From positions 3,170 through 67,169 of the forward strand of contig CAZHJU010000015.1 of assembly GCA_964533495.1 (NCBI GenBank): DNA of 64,000 nucleotides. Direction: 5' to 3'. Each line of letters begins with the position of its first letter. The stretch's first letter is position 1. Source of the DNA: Ga0077527 sp964533495 (GTDB lineage: Bacteria; Pseudomonadota; Gammaproteobacteria; Burkholderiales; SG8-41). The notes under the pieces are model-generated. The model saw nothing but the letters and a program-made list of their open reading frames with translations, searched no databases and had not been told where the DNA came from. The translations under genes were made by a program, and so were the position numbers. Shown in pieces: positions 45,289 to 54,784 of this stretch.

Positions 45289-45318
45289 GGGCAAATCTAA
45301 CAAAATGTTAGGTTTGCC
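45289..45318. repeat. 30-bp palindrome
   Basis: GGGCAAATCTAACA and TGTTAGGTTTGCCC are inverted with one mismatch and a 2-nt centre. It lies between the thiolase stop and the small gene. It lacks a T run, so an operator or RNA-stability stem is as likely as a terminator. Confidence 0.7.
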
Positions 45319-45374
45319 CGGCCTGCACGCGGATTTTTCCGCTCAAAGGGGGCGATTCAGGCGTAACGGCCCCC

Positions 45375-46577
45375 TCAAACCCGCTCGAGCACCACCGCCA
45401 TTCCCTGGCCACCGCCGATGCACAGCGAAACCAGCGCATATTTGCCGCCGATGCGCTCGAGCTGGCGCGCGGCGGTCAGCGCAATGCGCGCACCGGAGGC
45501 GCCCAGCGGATGGCCGACCGCAATGGCGCCGCCATTGGGATTGACACGCTTGTCGTCGAAGGCCACGTCGAGGCCCTTGAGACAGGCCAGCACCTGGGTG
45601 GCGAAGGCCTCGTTGATTTCGATGACGTCCATGTCCTTGACCGACAGGCCGACACGGGCCAGCGCCTTCTTCGATGCAGCCACCGGGCCGATGCCCATGA
45701 TGTCCGGACGCACGCCCATGGCCGCGGAGGCGATGATGCGCGCCATCGGCTTGGCGCCCGCCTTCTCGCCGGCGGCGCGCGAGCCGACAACCAGCGCCGC
45801 GGCACCGTCGTTGACGCCTGAGGCGTTGCCGGCGGTGGTGACGCCGCCTTCGTAGAGCACCTTCATTTTGGCCAGCGTCGCCATGTCGGTGCCGGGACGC
45901 GGATGCTCATCCTCGGCCACCGGCGGCACCGGGCCTTTGCGGGTCGGCGGCAACTCGACCGGGGCAATTTCGCCGTTGAAGAAGCCCTCGCCCTTGGCGA
46001 TCTGGAATTTCCGCTGCGATGCCGCCGCGAAAGTGTCGGCCTGCTCGCGGGTGATGCCGTATTCGCGCGCCAGGTTATCGGCGGTCTGCGGCATCTGGTG
46101 GTCGCCGAACTGCTTGGTCAGCTTGGGGTTCGAGAAACGCGGGCCGATGGTGCTGTCGAACATCTTGATGCCGCGGTCGAAAGCCACCTCGGAGCGGCCG
46201 ATGACGATCGGCGAACGGCTCATGCTCTCGACGCCGCCGACGATGAACACGTCGCCCTCGCCCGCGGTGATCGAATGCGCGGCATGCGCCAGCGCGCCGA
46301 GGCCGCTGGCGCAGTTGCGCTGGAGCACGGTGCCCGGGATCTCGATCGGGAAGCCCGCCGACAGGCCGGCATGGCGCGCCACGCAGCGCGCGTCCTCGCC
46401 GCCCTGGTTCGCGCAGCCGACGACGATGTCCTCGACCTGGTCGATCTTGAATTTGGATTTCGCCATCACGCTTTTCATGACGTCGGCCAGCAGGTCATCG
46501 GGGCGGACCTTCGCCAGCGTGCCGCCGTGGCGGCCGAACGGGGTGCGCAGTCCTTCGTACAGATAAGCGTCGAGCAT
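45375..46577 (-). CDS. Acyl-CoA thiolase (3-oxoadipyl-CoA / acetyl-CoA acyltransferase type)
   Basis: A 400-residue thiolase: catalytic Cys in QRNCASGLGALAHA (~residue 90), NEAFATQ and the final His and Cys in GHPLGASG and CIGGGQGM. The N-terminus (YEGLRTPFGRHGG) resembles 3-oxoadipyl-CoA thiolases of phenylacetate/aryl degradation. It cleaves the beta-ketoacyl-CoA formed by the dehydrogenase encoded upstream. Confidence 0.9.
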   Translation of the reverse strand: MLDAYLYEGLRTPFGRHGGTLAKVRPDDLLADVMKSVMAKSKFKIDQVEDIVVGCANQGGEDARCVARHAGLSAGFPIEIPGTVLQRNCASGLGALAHAAHSITAGEGDVFIVGGVESMSRSPIVIGRSEVAFDRGIKMFDSTIGPRFSNPKLTKQFGDHQMPQTADNLAREYGITREQADTFAAASQRKFQIAKGEGFFNGEIAPVELPPTRKGPVPPVAEDEHPRPGTDMATLAKMKVLYEGGVTTAGNASGVNDGAAALVVGSRAAGEKAGAKPMARIIASAAMGVRPDIMGIGPVAASKKALARVGLSVKDMDVIEINEAFATQVLACLKGLDVAFDDKRVNPNGGAIAVGHPLGASGARIALTAARQLERIGGKYALVSLCIGGGQGMAVVLERV

Positions 46578-46593
46578 GATTGTTCCTCTCGGT

Positions 46594-48123
46594 TCAGGGT
46601 TCGGGGGTCAGCAGGGACACGCCGAGTTTCGCGCGGCGGGTCATCCAGATGTTGGGACGGTAGCGCGGATCGGCGTAGATCGCGTTCATGTTGGCGAGCA
46701 CGCGATGGATGCGTTCGGCGCCGACCACGTCGCCGAATTTCAGCGGACCGTTGGGGTAGTTCAGCCCCAGCGTGACCGCCTTGTCGATGTCGGCGGGCTG
46801 CGCGGTGCGGCACTGCGCGATCGAGCAGCCGATGTTGACGATCATCGCGACGATGCGCTGGGCGATGAAGCCGGGGCTGTCGCGGCAGACCGTGACCGGC
46901 ACGCCGTCGGAAGCCAGCAGGCCGTGCGCGGCCTCCTTCACGCTGGCGTCGGTGAGCGGCGTGCCCATGATCGTGCGGCGCTTGACCATCGGGAACAGCG
47001 TGTCGATGGCCACGGTGCGTTTCGGATCCAGCCCCTCTTCCACCGCGCAGGTCGTCGCATCCTTGCCGATGGGCGTCACCAGGATCAGCGCGTCCGCCGA
47101 AGGCTTCGCGCCGCTTTCGACGTTGGCGCCGAGTTTCGCCAGCAGCGCGCTCAGGGCTTCATGCCCCGCCGGTTCGGCCTTGCTGACCCAGACGCTCTTC
47201 GGCTTCGCCGTCGGCGCCGGCGGTTCCGGCGCGACGATGGGTTTCATGTCGGCGTCGTAGTTGTAGAAGCCCTTCTTGCTCTTGCGTCCCAGCACGCCGG
47301 CCTCGTAGCGCGACTGCATGATCACGCTGGGCCGGAAGCGCTGTTCCTGGAAGAACTGGTTGTAGATCAGCACCGAGGCCGGCTGCGTGACGTCGAGTCC
47401 GGTCAGTTCCATCAGCTCGAAGGGCCCCATGCGGAAACCGCCGACGTCGCGCATCACGCGGTCGACGTCGACGAAGGACGCGACGCCCTCGTGCACCAGG
47501 TGCGAGGCCTCCAGCGTGAAGCCGCGGCCGACCTGGTTGACCAGAAAACCCGGCGCGTCGGTCAGCCTGACCGGCTCCCGCGTCATGCGCTTGCCGATGG
47601 TCATCAGCGCTTCCGACACCCAGTTCTCGGTCTGCAGGCCATCGATGACCTCGACCAGCTTCATCAGCGGCACCGGGTTGAAAAAGTGGAAACCGGCGAA
47701 GCGCTGCGGCGTCTTCAGCTTCGCGGCGATGGTCGTCACCGACATCGACGAGGTGTTGGTGGCGAGAATGCATTCCGGCCCGACGATGGTTTCCAGCTCG
47801 CCGAACAGGGCGCGCTTGGCATCGAGGTTTTCGATGATGGCCTCGACGACCATGTGGCAGTCCTTGAACTCGGCCAGCGACTGCGCGACCTTGATGCGCG
47901 CGGTGGCGGCATCGGCGTCGGCCTGCGTCAGGCTCCCCTTCTCCGCCGCGCGCGCCAGCATCTTGGCGACGAAATCGCGGGCCTCCTCGGCGGCGCCGGC
48001 GCGGGTGTCCATCATCACGACCTGCATGCCGCCGGCGGCGCTGACCTGCACGATGCCGCGTCCCATCGCACCGGTACCGATCACGCCGATGCAAAGATCG
48101 GCACGGTTGGCGTCAAAACCCAT
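46594..48123 (-). CDS. 3-hydroxyacyl-CoA dehydrogenase
   Basis: A 509-residue two-half enzyme: NAD domain CIGVIGTGAMGRGIV, the HxFNP signature AGFHFFNPVPLMKLVE, then a C-terminal helical domain that is duplicated (second copy from ~residue 385). This PaaH-like architecture oxidises 3-hydroxyacyl-CoA. A linker rich in Pro/Ala (~300) joins the parts. It follows the enoyl-CoA hydratase gene after an IHF-like site. Confidence 0.92.
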   Translation of the reverse strand: MGFDANRADLCIGVIGTGAMGRGIVQVSAAGGMQVVMMDTRAGAAEEARDFVAKMLARAAEKGSLTQADADAATARIKVAQSLAEFKDCHMVVEAIIENLDAKRALFGELETIVGPECILATNTSSMSVTTIAAKLKTPQRFAGFHFFNPVPLMKLVEVIDGLQTENWVSEALMTIGKRMTREPVRLTDAPGFLVNQVGRGFTLEASHLVHEGVASFVDVDRVMRDVGGFRMGPFELMELTGLDVTQPASVLIYNQFFQEQRFRPSVIMQSRYEAGVLGRKSKKGFYNYDADMKPIVAPEPPAPTAKPKSVWVSKAEPAGHEALSALLAKLGANVESGAKPSADALILVTPIGKDATTCAVEEGLDPKRTVAIDTLFPMVKRRTIMGTPLTDASVKEAAHGLLASDGVPVTVCRDSPGFIAQRIVAMIVNIGCSIAQCRTAQPADIDKAVTLGLNYPNGPLKFGDVVGAERIHRVLANMNAIYADPRYRPNIWMTRRAKLGVSLLTPEP

Positions 48124-48136
48124 GGTAAGCCTCTGT

Positions 48137-48164
48137 AAAAAATATTAATAAAAACAAATACTTA
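48137..48164 (+). promoter_or_regulatory. IHF-like site 7 (hydratase-dehydrogenase gap)
   Basis: A6 tract (48137-48142), 9 nt, then AAACAAATACTTA at 48152-48164, one mismatch to WATCAANNNNTTR. It makes up most of the 43-bp intercistronic gap. Confidence 0.55.
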
Positions 48165-48166
48165 TA

Positions 48167-48970
48167 TTATTTTCCCTTGAACACCGGCTTGCGCTTCTCG
48201 GCGAAGGCGGCCTGGCCTTCCTTGTAGTCCTCGCTCTTGTAGCAGTCATCGACCAGTTTCTGCAGCCGGTCGAGGTCGCGCTTGGCCGGATCCTTGCCGT
48301 ATTCGATCAGCGAGGCCTTGACCGAGGCCAGCGTCAGCGGCGCGTTGCCGGCAATGGTCGCGGCGTAGTCGAGGGTGTATTTCTCCAGCTCGGCCGCCGG
48401 CACCACGCGGTTGACCAGATTCATCTGTAGCGCTTCCTGCGCGTTGAACTGGCGCGCGGTGAAGAAAATTTCCGCGGTGAACTGCGGGCCGACCACGTCG
48501 GTCAGCCGCTTGACGCCGACGAAACGGTAGCCCAGCCCCAGCTTGCCGGCGGGCACGCCGAACCTGGCGTCGTCGGCGGCGATGCGGATGTCGCAGTTCA
48601 CGGCGATCGCCGTGCCGCCGCCGATGCAGTAGCCGCGCACCATCGCGATGGTCGGTTTCGCGCATTCCTGCAGCGTCTTGCCGGCGAGGTCGGCCGCGGC
48701 GTTGTAGGCAGCCACCGCGTCCTCGCTGCTGCGCTTTTCCTTGAACTGGGAAATGTCGGCGCCCGCGACGAAGGCCTTCTCGCCCGCGCCCTTGAGGATG
48801 ATCACGCGCACGTCGGGGTCGGCCACGAAGTCATTGAGGATGACCGGCAGCGCCTGCCACATCTCGAACGAAACCGCATTATGGCGGGCCGGGTTGTTGA
48901 AAGTGATCCAGCCGATGCCGTCCTTTTTCTCGGCAAGCAGGCGGTCGGTCATGGTCTGGGGTGCGTTCAT
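48167..48970 (-). CDS. Enoyl-CoA hydratase/isomerase family protein
   Basis: Starting at ATG 48970 (AGGA 6 nt upstream) the product is 267 residues with crotonase-fold oxyanion motifs: KAFVAGADISQF and GYCIGGGTAIAVNCDIRIA. The catalytic glutamates typical of hydratases are at least partly replaced, so isomerase or CoA hydrolase activity is possible. It lies upstream of the hydroxyacyl-CoA dehydrogenase and thiolase in a beta-oxidation order. Confidence 0.88.
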   Translation of the reverse strand: MNAPQTMTDRLLAEKKDGIGWITFNNPARHNAVSFEMWQALPVILNDFVADPDVRVIILKGAGEKAFVAGADISQFKEKRSSEDAVAAYNAAADLAGKTLQECAKPTIAMVRGYCIGGGTAIAVNCDIRIAADDARFGVPAGKLGLGYRFVGVKRLTDVVGPQFTAEIFFTARQFNAQEALQMNLVNRVVPAAELEKYTLDYAATIAGNAPLTLASVKASLIEYGKDPAKRDLDRLQKLVDDCYKSEDYKEGQAAFAEKRKPVFKGK

Positions 48971-49049
48971 GGTCATTCCTGTGAGTTCATACTGTGTTGA
49001 TCGGAAAGGCGGATATTTTAACCGATGCGGACGCCACCCACTGCGGCGC

Positions 49050-50303
49050 TCAGCGCAGATTCGAGGCTGCGCTCCCCTGCCAGACATGCTCGCGCCAGCG
49101 CCAGCCGATCCAGACCGTCAGCGCGAGGCCGATCACGCAGTAGGCCGATCCCGTCACCCGGAATCCGAAATGCCCGATCAGGGGGCCCGAAACCATCAGG
49201 CCGACCGGCAAGGTGTAGATGGCCAGCATGCGGATGCCCATGACGCGGCTGCGGAATCGTTCTTCCGAACTGCGCAGCAGCAGGGCCGCCATCGTCACCA
49301 TGCCCAGGCTCTGCGCGAAACCCGACAGCAGCAACAGCACGACGCCGGCCGCGAGGCCGTCGACCTGCACGAACAGCAGCGTCACCACGTACCACCAGAC
49401 ACAGGCGCCGATCATCATCCGGGCCGGCTGCACGGCATGGCCGAAACGGGTCAGCAGCAGCGAGCCGGCCAGCGCGCCGCCCGCGAATCCGGCGACCAGA
49501 TAACCGAGGCCGGTCTGGTCGGCGCCGTAAACTTCCTTCGCCACGTACGGCAGCAGACCGTTGACCAGCGGGAAGGCGGTCAGATTGACCAGCAGCGCCA
49601 GCCAGATGGCCGCCAGCAGCGGCGGCGTGTTCCAGACATAAGACAGGCCGTCGCGCAAATCCCGCCACACCGAGACGCGCGGCGCGGAGGCGTGGCCGGC
49701 ATGGGCCCGCGGCTTTGCCGCCACGCCGGAAGTGAGCAGCAGGCTCGTGCAGTAAAACGCGGCGACCACGACGTAGGCCGGGCCGATGCCGAGGGCCGCG
49801 ACCAGCCCCGCCCCGGTCAGCGCGCCCATCACCCGCGCCGAATCCTGGGTGGTGCGGGAAATGCTGGCGGCGCCGACGAACTGGCCGACCGGCAGCGTCT
49901 CGCCGATCAGCGCGTGGCGCAGCACCAGGTCGGAAGGACGCACCAGGCCCATCAGCGCGGTGATCACGAACACGTGCAGGGGCTGCAGGCTGCCGGTCAG
50001 CGCGAGCCCCGTCAGCAGCATCGCGAGTGCGAAGTAGAAGATGCGCATCGCGCAGTACACCCGCTTGTTGCCCAGGCGGTGTCCGGCCACGCCGAACAGC
50101 GGCGACAGCAGCGTGCCCACGTACTGCAGCGAAGCGAACAGCGTCAGCAGCAGCACCGATCCGGTTTCGACCAGGATGTACCAGCCGAGGATCAGCGTCT
50201 CCATCTCGAACGCCCAGGAGGCGGCGAGATCGGAAGGCCACTGGAAACGGAAGCTGCGGACGCGGAACGGCGCGAGCGCCGGCGCGCGGGTGGCGGTGTT
50301 CAA
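49050..50303 (-). CDS. MFS transporter
   Basis: A 417-residue, 12-helix permease of the MFS enterobactin exporter (EntS-like, MFS_3) type, with FGVAGHRLGNKRV in the loop 2-3 position. TTG at 50303 overlaps the acyl-CoA dehydrogenase stop, so it is translationally coupled. Substrate unknown; by position an aromatic or fatty acid, or its product. Confidence 0.85.
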   Translation of the reverse strand: MNTATRAPALAPFRVRSFRFQWPSDLAASWAFEMETLILGWYILVETGSVLLLTLFASLQYVGTLLSPLFGVAGHRLGNKRVYCAMRIFYFALAMLLTGLALTGSLQPLHVFVITALMGLVRPSDLVLRHALIGETLPVGQFVGAASISRTTQDSARVMGALTGAGLVAALGIGPAYVVVAAFYCTSLLLTSGVAAKPRAHAGHASAPRVSVWRDLRDGLSYVWNTPPLLAAIWLALLVNLTAFPLVNGLLPYVAKEVYGADQTGLGYLVAGFAGGALAGSLLLTRFGHAVQPARMMIGACVWWYVVTLLFVQVDGLAAGVVLLLLSGFAQSLGMVTMAALLLRSSEERFRSRVMGIRMLAIYTLPVGLMVSGPLIGHFGFRVTGSAYCVIGLALTVWIGWRWREHVWQGSAASNLR

Positions 50304-51499
50304 TCGGCGGGCATGCCGTTGCGCAGCAGGTCGCGGGCGATGAACCAGCGATGCACCTCGCTCGGTCCCTCGAAAATGCGGAACACGCGGCAGGATCGCG
50401 CGATGTATTCCAGCGGCAGGTCCTTCGACACGCCCATGCCGCCGAGCAGCTGGATCGCGCGGTCGGACACGCGGGCGATCATCTCGCTGCCCTGCAGCTT
50501 GACCATCGCCGCCTCGCGCCGCCAGTCGCCCCCGCCCTGCTCCACGCTTCTGTCCATTTTCCAGGCCAGCCGCCAGGTGATCCAGCGCACCATTTCCATT
50601 TCCTGCCAGCTGTCCGCCAGCCACCACTGCACCTGCTGGCGGTCGGCGAGCAGCGCGCCGAAGGTCTTGCGCTCGTTGGCCTGCTGCAGCATGTGATCCA
50701 TGCAGCGCCGCGCGTAGCCGAGCGAACGGCAGGCGATTTCCATGCGGCGCACACCGAGCCGGTTCTGCATCGGCGCGAAGCCCTTGCCGACTTCGCCCAG
50801 CACTTGGCCGTCGGACAGTTCGACGTTGTCGAAGAACACCGCGTACGGCGCATGCTCGCCCATGGTGTTGAACACCGACGGAATCGACAACCCTTTCGTG
50901 CCCTGGTCCACGAGAAAGGCCGTGATGCCGCCGCGCGAGCCCTTTTCCGGATCGGTGACCGCCATCACGATGATGAAATCGGCCTTGCGCGCGCCGCTGA
51001 TCCAGATCTTCTGGCCGTTGAGCACCCATTTGCCGTTTTTGTACTCGGCGCGGGTTTTCATGCCCGCGGGATCGGAGCCGGCACCCGGCTCGGAAATCGC
51101 GATCGCGCTTTTCTTGTCGCCGCTGGCATACGGCAGCAGGTATTTCTTGACCTGCTCCGGCGTGCAGGTCTCGCGCAGCATCCACAGGTTGGGACTGTCC
51201 GGCGGCAGCACGAAAGGCACGATGCTGGTCTTCAGTTCCTCGATGACGATGGCCTTGGCCAGCATGCCGAGATTCTGCCCGCCGTATTCCTCGGGCACGT
51301 CGATGCCGTAGAGGCCGATTTCCTTCGCCTTGCGGTTGAGTTCCTTCTCGGCGTCGGGATCGATCAGCGGCGCGTCGGTGAGGCCGCGTTCCGCTTCGCG
51401 CCTGATGACGTCGCGCTCCAGCGGCAGCAGTTCCTCGCGCACGAAACGCGCGACGGTGTCGCGCAGCATGCGCAGTTCTTCGGGCAGCGTGAAATCCAT
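50300..51499 (-). CDS. Acyl-CoA dehydrogenase
   Basis: A 399-residue flavoenzyme: FAD/substrate segment SEPGAGSDPAGMKT, KIWISGARKADF, and the C-terminal RIFEGPSEVHRWFIARDLL with the catalytic Glu position. It makes 2-enoyl-CoA. It lies 4 bp after the CoA ligase gene in the same operon. Confidence 0.94.
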   Translation of the reverse strand: MDFTLPEELRMLRDTVARFVREELLPLERDVIRREAERGLTDAPLIDPDAEKELNRKAKEIGLYGIDVPEEYGGQNLGMLAKAIVIEELKTSIVPFVLPPDSPNLWMLRETCTPEQVKKYLLPYASGDKKSAIAISEPGAGSDPAGMKTRAEYKNGKWVLNGQKIWISGARKADFIIVMAVTDPEKGSRGGITAFLVDQGTKGLSIPSVFNTMGEHAPYAVFFDNVELSDGQVLGEVGKGFAPMQNRLGVRRMEIACRSLGYARRCMDHMLQQANERKTFGALLADRQQVQWWLADSWQEMEMVRWITWRLAWKMDRSVEQGGGDWRREAAMVKLQGSEMIARVSDRAIQLLGGMGVSKDLPLEYIARSCRVFRIFEGPSEVHRWFIARDLLRNGMPAD

Positions 51500-51503
51500 G
51501 ACG

Positions 51504-53606
51504 TTATTTCTCCTCCGGATCCAGCATCATCAGCCAGTCGACGGCGGCGACGCCCCGGGGGCCGGCGAGCACCGGGTTGAGATCCAGTTCCGCCAGCCGC
51601 GGCCCCGCCGCGGCGCCGAAGCGCGACACGGCACTGATCATCCGCGCGATGGCTTTCCTGTCCACCGGCGGCTTGCCGCGCACGCCGTCGAGGACCGCCC
51701 TGCTCTTCAGTTCGTCGAGCATGCGCAGGGCCTCGGCCTCGGTGACCGGCGCGGCACGGAACACGACATCCTTGAAGACCTCGATCAGGATGCCGCCGAG
51801 CCCGACCATCACCACCGGCCCGAACGCGGCGTCGCGCTTGAGTCCGATGACCAGTTCGACGTCACCCTTGGCCATCGCCTGCACCAGCACGCCCTGGACG
51901 CGCGCCTTCGGGTCGTAGGCCCGGGCATTGGCAAGCAGCGCGGCGTACGCGGCGCGCACCGCCCCGGCATCGGCGAGGTTCAGCGCGACGCCCTTCGCCT
52001 CGGTCTTGTGCAGGATGTCGGGCGACTCGATTTTCATGACCACCGGATAACCCAGCGCGTCGGCCGCTTTCACCGCTTCGTCGGCGCTGGCGGCGAGCTT
52101 CGCCGCGGCCGTGGACACGTCGCACTGCGCGAGCAACGCCTGTCCTTCGATGCTCGGCACCGGACCGGCCTGCGCCGGCAGCGACAGCTTCGGCAGCGCG
52201 AGCGCCTTGCGGGCGGCTTCGTCGGCGAGCCAGTTGCGGCGCGCTTCGGCGTAGTGGATGTAGGCGGCCGCCGCGTCGACGGCGGGCTCGGCGCTGCGCA
52301 GGTAGGGAATGCCGGCTTCGCGCAGCAGCTTCGCGGCGATGTCCGGGATGCCCATCCAGCAGACGATGAAGGGCTTGGTGGTCTGGGCCCTGGCCTCGAC
52401 GAAGCTCTGCACCGTGATCTCGGCGAACTTGTCGGTGAACGACAGCCAGGCGACCGCGATGTCGACGCCGGGATCGGACAACAGGATCTTCAGGCTGTCG
52501 CGCATCAGCGCGGGATTCACCAGCCCCTGCGCGGTGATGTCGACCGGGTTGTTCGGCGAGCCGAAGGCGGGAATCGTCGCGCGCAGCGTCTTCGTCGTTT
52601 CATCGGTGAGCTTGGCGACGTCGAGCCCCAGTTCCTCGGCACGGTCGGCCATCAGCGCGCCGGCGCCGCCGGAACGGGTCAGGAATCCGATGCCTTTGCC
52701 GGCAGGCAGCGGGCATTGCGAAAAAACATCAACAAAATCAAGTATTTGCTCGTCACTGCGGGCACGGACAATGCCGTACTGGCGGATCACGCCGTCGAAC
52801 ACGGCGTCCTCGCCGGCGAGCGACCCGGTGTGCGAGGCGATGGCCTTGGCCCCGGCGCGGGTGCGGCCGACCTTGGTCAGCACCAGCGGCTTCGCCCGCT
52901 GCAGCGCATCTTCGGCGACCTCGAGCAGGCCGGGTCCGTTCTTCAGGCCTTCGATGTAGCCGGCGCCGACCCGGATGCGATCGTCGGCGATGATCGCGCG
53001 CATGATGTCGACGAACTGCACATCGACCTCGTTGCCGGTATTGACGAAGTAGCCGAAGTTGAGCCCCCGCTTGCGCGCGGTGCCGGCGGTAGCGGTGCCC
53101 AGCGCGCCGGACTGGGTGACGAAGGCCGCCGGGCCGTCGGGCGTCGGCCCCAGCGAAAACTGGCTGAAGGTCGCCATCACGTTCTCGGCGACGTTGACCA
53201 GGCCGAGGCAGTTCGGGCCGAGCATGCGCACGCCGCTGTCCCTGATGGCCTGCCGCAGTTCGGCCTCGAGTTTCACGCCGTCGCCGCCGACCTCGCTGAA
53301 CCCGGAACTGAACACCACCGCCGCCTTCACGCCCTTGCGGCCGAGCTGGCGCAGCGTGTCGGGCACGTGTTTCGCCGGCACCGCGACGACGGCCAGATCC
53401 ACCGTGCCCGGAATCGAGGGAATGTCGGGATAACACGGCAGGTCGAGCAGCGTCGGGTACTTCGGGTTGACCGGGATGATGCGGCCGGCATATTGTTTGT
53501 CGACCAGCGCCTTCAGCGTGCGGCCGTTGATCTTGTTGAAATCGGCGGAAGCGCCGATGACGGCAATCGATTGCGGGTGCAGAAGGGCGTGGACGGCATC
53601 ATTCAT
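51504..53606 (-). CDS. Acyl-CoA ligase (ADP-forming, acetate-CoA ligase family)
   Basis: A 700-residue fusion: CoA-binding domain (1-~130, IAVIGASADFNKINGR), two succinyl-CoA-ligase-like domains (~150-450) with the phosphorylatable His in ASHTGSLAGEDAVF, and an ATP-grasp domain (~480-700). It activates an acid to its CoA ester. Codons ~285-293 (EQILDFVDVF) are unusually AT-rich and contain a perfect IHF-like site without breaking the frame. Confidence 0.9.
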   Translation of the reverse strand: MNDAVHALLHPQSIAVIGASADFNKINGRTLKALVDKQYAGRIIPVNPKYPTLLDLPCYPDIPSIPGTVDLAVVAVPAKHVPDTLRQLGRKGVKAAVVFSSGFSEVGGDGVKLEAELRQAIRDSGVRMLGPNCLGLVNVAENVMATFSQFSLGPTPDGPAAFVTQSGALGTATAGTARKRGLNFGYFVNTGNEVDVQFVDIMRAIIADDRIRVGAGYIEGLKNGPGLLEVAEDALQRAKPLVLTKVGRTRAGAKAIASHTGSLAGEDAVFDGVIRQYGIVRARSDEQILDFVDVFSQCPLPAGKGIGFLTRSGGAGALMADRAEELGLDVAKLTDETTKTLRATIPAFGSPNNPVDITAQGLVNPALMRDSLKILLSDPGVDIAVAWLSFTDKFAEITVQSFVEARAQTTKPFIVCWMGIPDIAAKLLREAGIPYLRSAEPAVDAAAAYIHYAEARRNWLADEAARKALALPKLSLPAQAGPVPSIEGQALLAQCDVSTAAAKLAASADEAVKAADALGYPVVMKIESPDILHKTEAKGVALNLADAGAVRAAYAALLANARAYDPKARVQGVLVQAMAKGDVELVIGLKRDAAFGPVVMVGLGGILIEVFKDVVFRAAPVTEAEALRMLDELKSRAVLDGVRGKPPVDRKAIARMISAVSRFGAAAGPRLAELDLNPVLAGPRGVAAVDWLMMLDPEEK
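52721..52748 (+). promoter_or_regulatory. IHF-like site 8 (inside CoA ligase gene)
   Basis: A6 tract (52721-52726), 9 nt, then AATCAAGTATTTG at 52736-52748, a perfect WATCAANNNNTTR, within the coding sequence of the leftward CoA ligase. Confidence 0.55.
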
Positions 53607-53725
53607 TTATTGGACTTTCCGGCGGATCGAAGTGACCGCATGAAGATAACGGCTGCCGATTGCCGGGTCAAACGCGGTCCGTGCTAAATTCGGCGTTCGT
53701 TGACAAAACCGGGAGAGGAAACGAC

Positions 53726-54703
53726 ATGAAGACAATTCTGCGATGCACGATCGCGGCCCTGCTGGTGACATCCGCATCATGGGCTACGGCTCAGGGCGCG
53801 CAGAATTTCCCGAATAGATCCCTGCGCATGGTGATTCATTTCCCGCCGGGCGGCCCCACTGATTTCGTCGGTCGCGCCTTGGCGCAGAAGCTTTCGGAAG
53901 CCTGGAAACAGCAGGTCATAGTCGACAACCGGCCTGGCGCCGGAGGCGTTCTCGGCGTCGAAATCGTGCTGCGCGCGCCCCCTGACGGCTACACGCTGCT
54001 TTTCGGCACCTCGGGTTCGCTGGCACTGGCACCGGCGCTGCAGCCCAAGTTGCCGTACAACGTGTTCAAGGACCTGGCGCCGATTGTGCTCGCGGTGGTC
54101 AATCCACAGATCCTCGTGGTTCATCCGTCGTTGCCGGCCCGCAATGTCAACGATCTGATCAAGCTGGCTAAATCCAAACCAGGCCAGATCAATTATGCCT
54201 CTGTCGGTCCTGGCAGTCCCAACCACATGGGCATGGAGTTGCTGAAGTCGATGTCTGGCGCCAATTTGGTTCACATTCCTTACAAGGGCACCGCGCCTGC
54301 AGTCACCGACCTATTGTCTGGACAAGTTTCGTTAATGTTCAACAGCATTCCCACCGTGTTGCCGCATGTGCAATCCGGCCGGATGCGGGGCATCGCCGTC
54401 GGCAGTGCAAAACGCTCCCCCGCCGTGCCGGATATTCCTACAGTGGCTGAATCCGGCCTTAAAGGCTATCAGTACACCACTTGGTACGCTCTTCTCGGGC
54501 CTTCTACCATGCCCAAGGACGTCATCACCAAGATCAACGCCGAATCGGTTAAAGCGCTATCCGAGCCGGAAATGACCAAACGCCTTTCGAGCCAGGGCGC
54601 AGAACCGTCACCTGGAACGCCGGAAGCACTCGGAAAATTCATGCGCGAGGAATACGAAGGCTGGGTGAAGGTCATCAAGGCCGCGAACATCAAACTCGAA
54701 TAA
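53726..54703 (+). CDS. Tripartite tricarboxylate transporter receptor (Bug family)
   Basis: A 325-residue periplasmic binding protein with a signal peptide (cut after ASWATAQG), then the Bug features FPNRSLRMVIHFPPGGPTD and NRPGAGGVLGVEIVLRAPPDGYTLLF. GGGAGAGGAA precedes the ATG. Bug receptors are numerous in betaproteobacteria and bind carboxylates or aromatic acids; the membrane components are not nearby. Confidence 0.94.
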   Translation: MKTILRCTIAALLVTSASWATAQGAQNFPNRSLRMVIHFPPGGPTDFVGRALAQKLSEAWKQQVIVDNRPGAGGVLGVEIVLRAPPDGYTLLFGTSGSLALAPALQPKLPYNVFKDLAPIVLAVVNPQILVVHPSLPARNVNDLIKLAKSKPGQINYASVGPGSPNHMGMELLKSMSGANLVHIPYKGTAPAVTDLLSGQVSLMFNSIPTVLPHVQSGRMRGIAVGSAKRSPAVPDIPTVAESGLKGYQYTTWYALLGPSTMPKDVITKINAESVKALSEPEMTKRLSSQGAEPSPGTPEALGKFMREEYEGWVKVIKAANIKLE

Positions 54704-54726
54704 GCGGCGTTCGGAGCATCAAAAGC

Positions 54727-54755
54727 AAACGGCAGCCAGTAGGCTGCCGTTTTTT
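54727..54755. terminator. Bidirectional rho-independent terminator
   Basis: AAACGGCAGCC-AGTA-GGCTGCCGTTT with a T run. It lies between the convergent Bug and phosphatase genes and is followed at once by an IHF-like site. Confidence 0.92.
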
Positions 54756-54756
54756 A

Positions 54757-54784
54757 TAAGTATTTGATTTTATTGATTATTTTT
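54757..54784 (-). promoter_or_regulatory. IHF-like site 9 (phosphatase 3' end)
   Basis: On the minus strand: A5 tract (54784-54780), 10 nt, then AATCAAATACTTA (54769-54757), a perfect WATCAANNNNTTR. It overlaps the last codons and stop of the phosphatase gene (IKNNQ). It is the only copy in this orientation. Confidence 0.65.
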
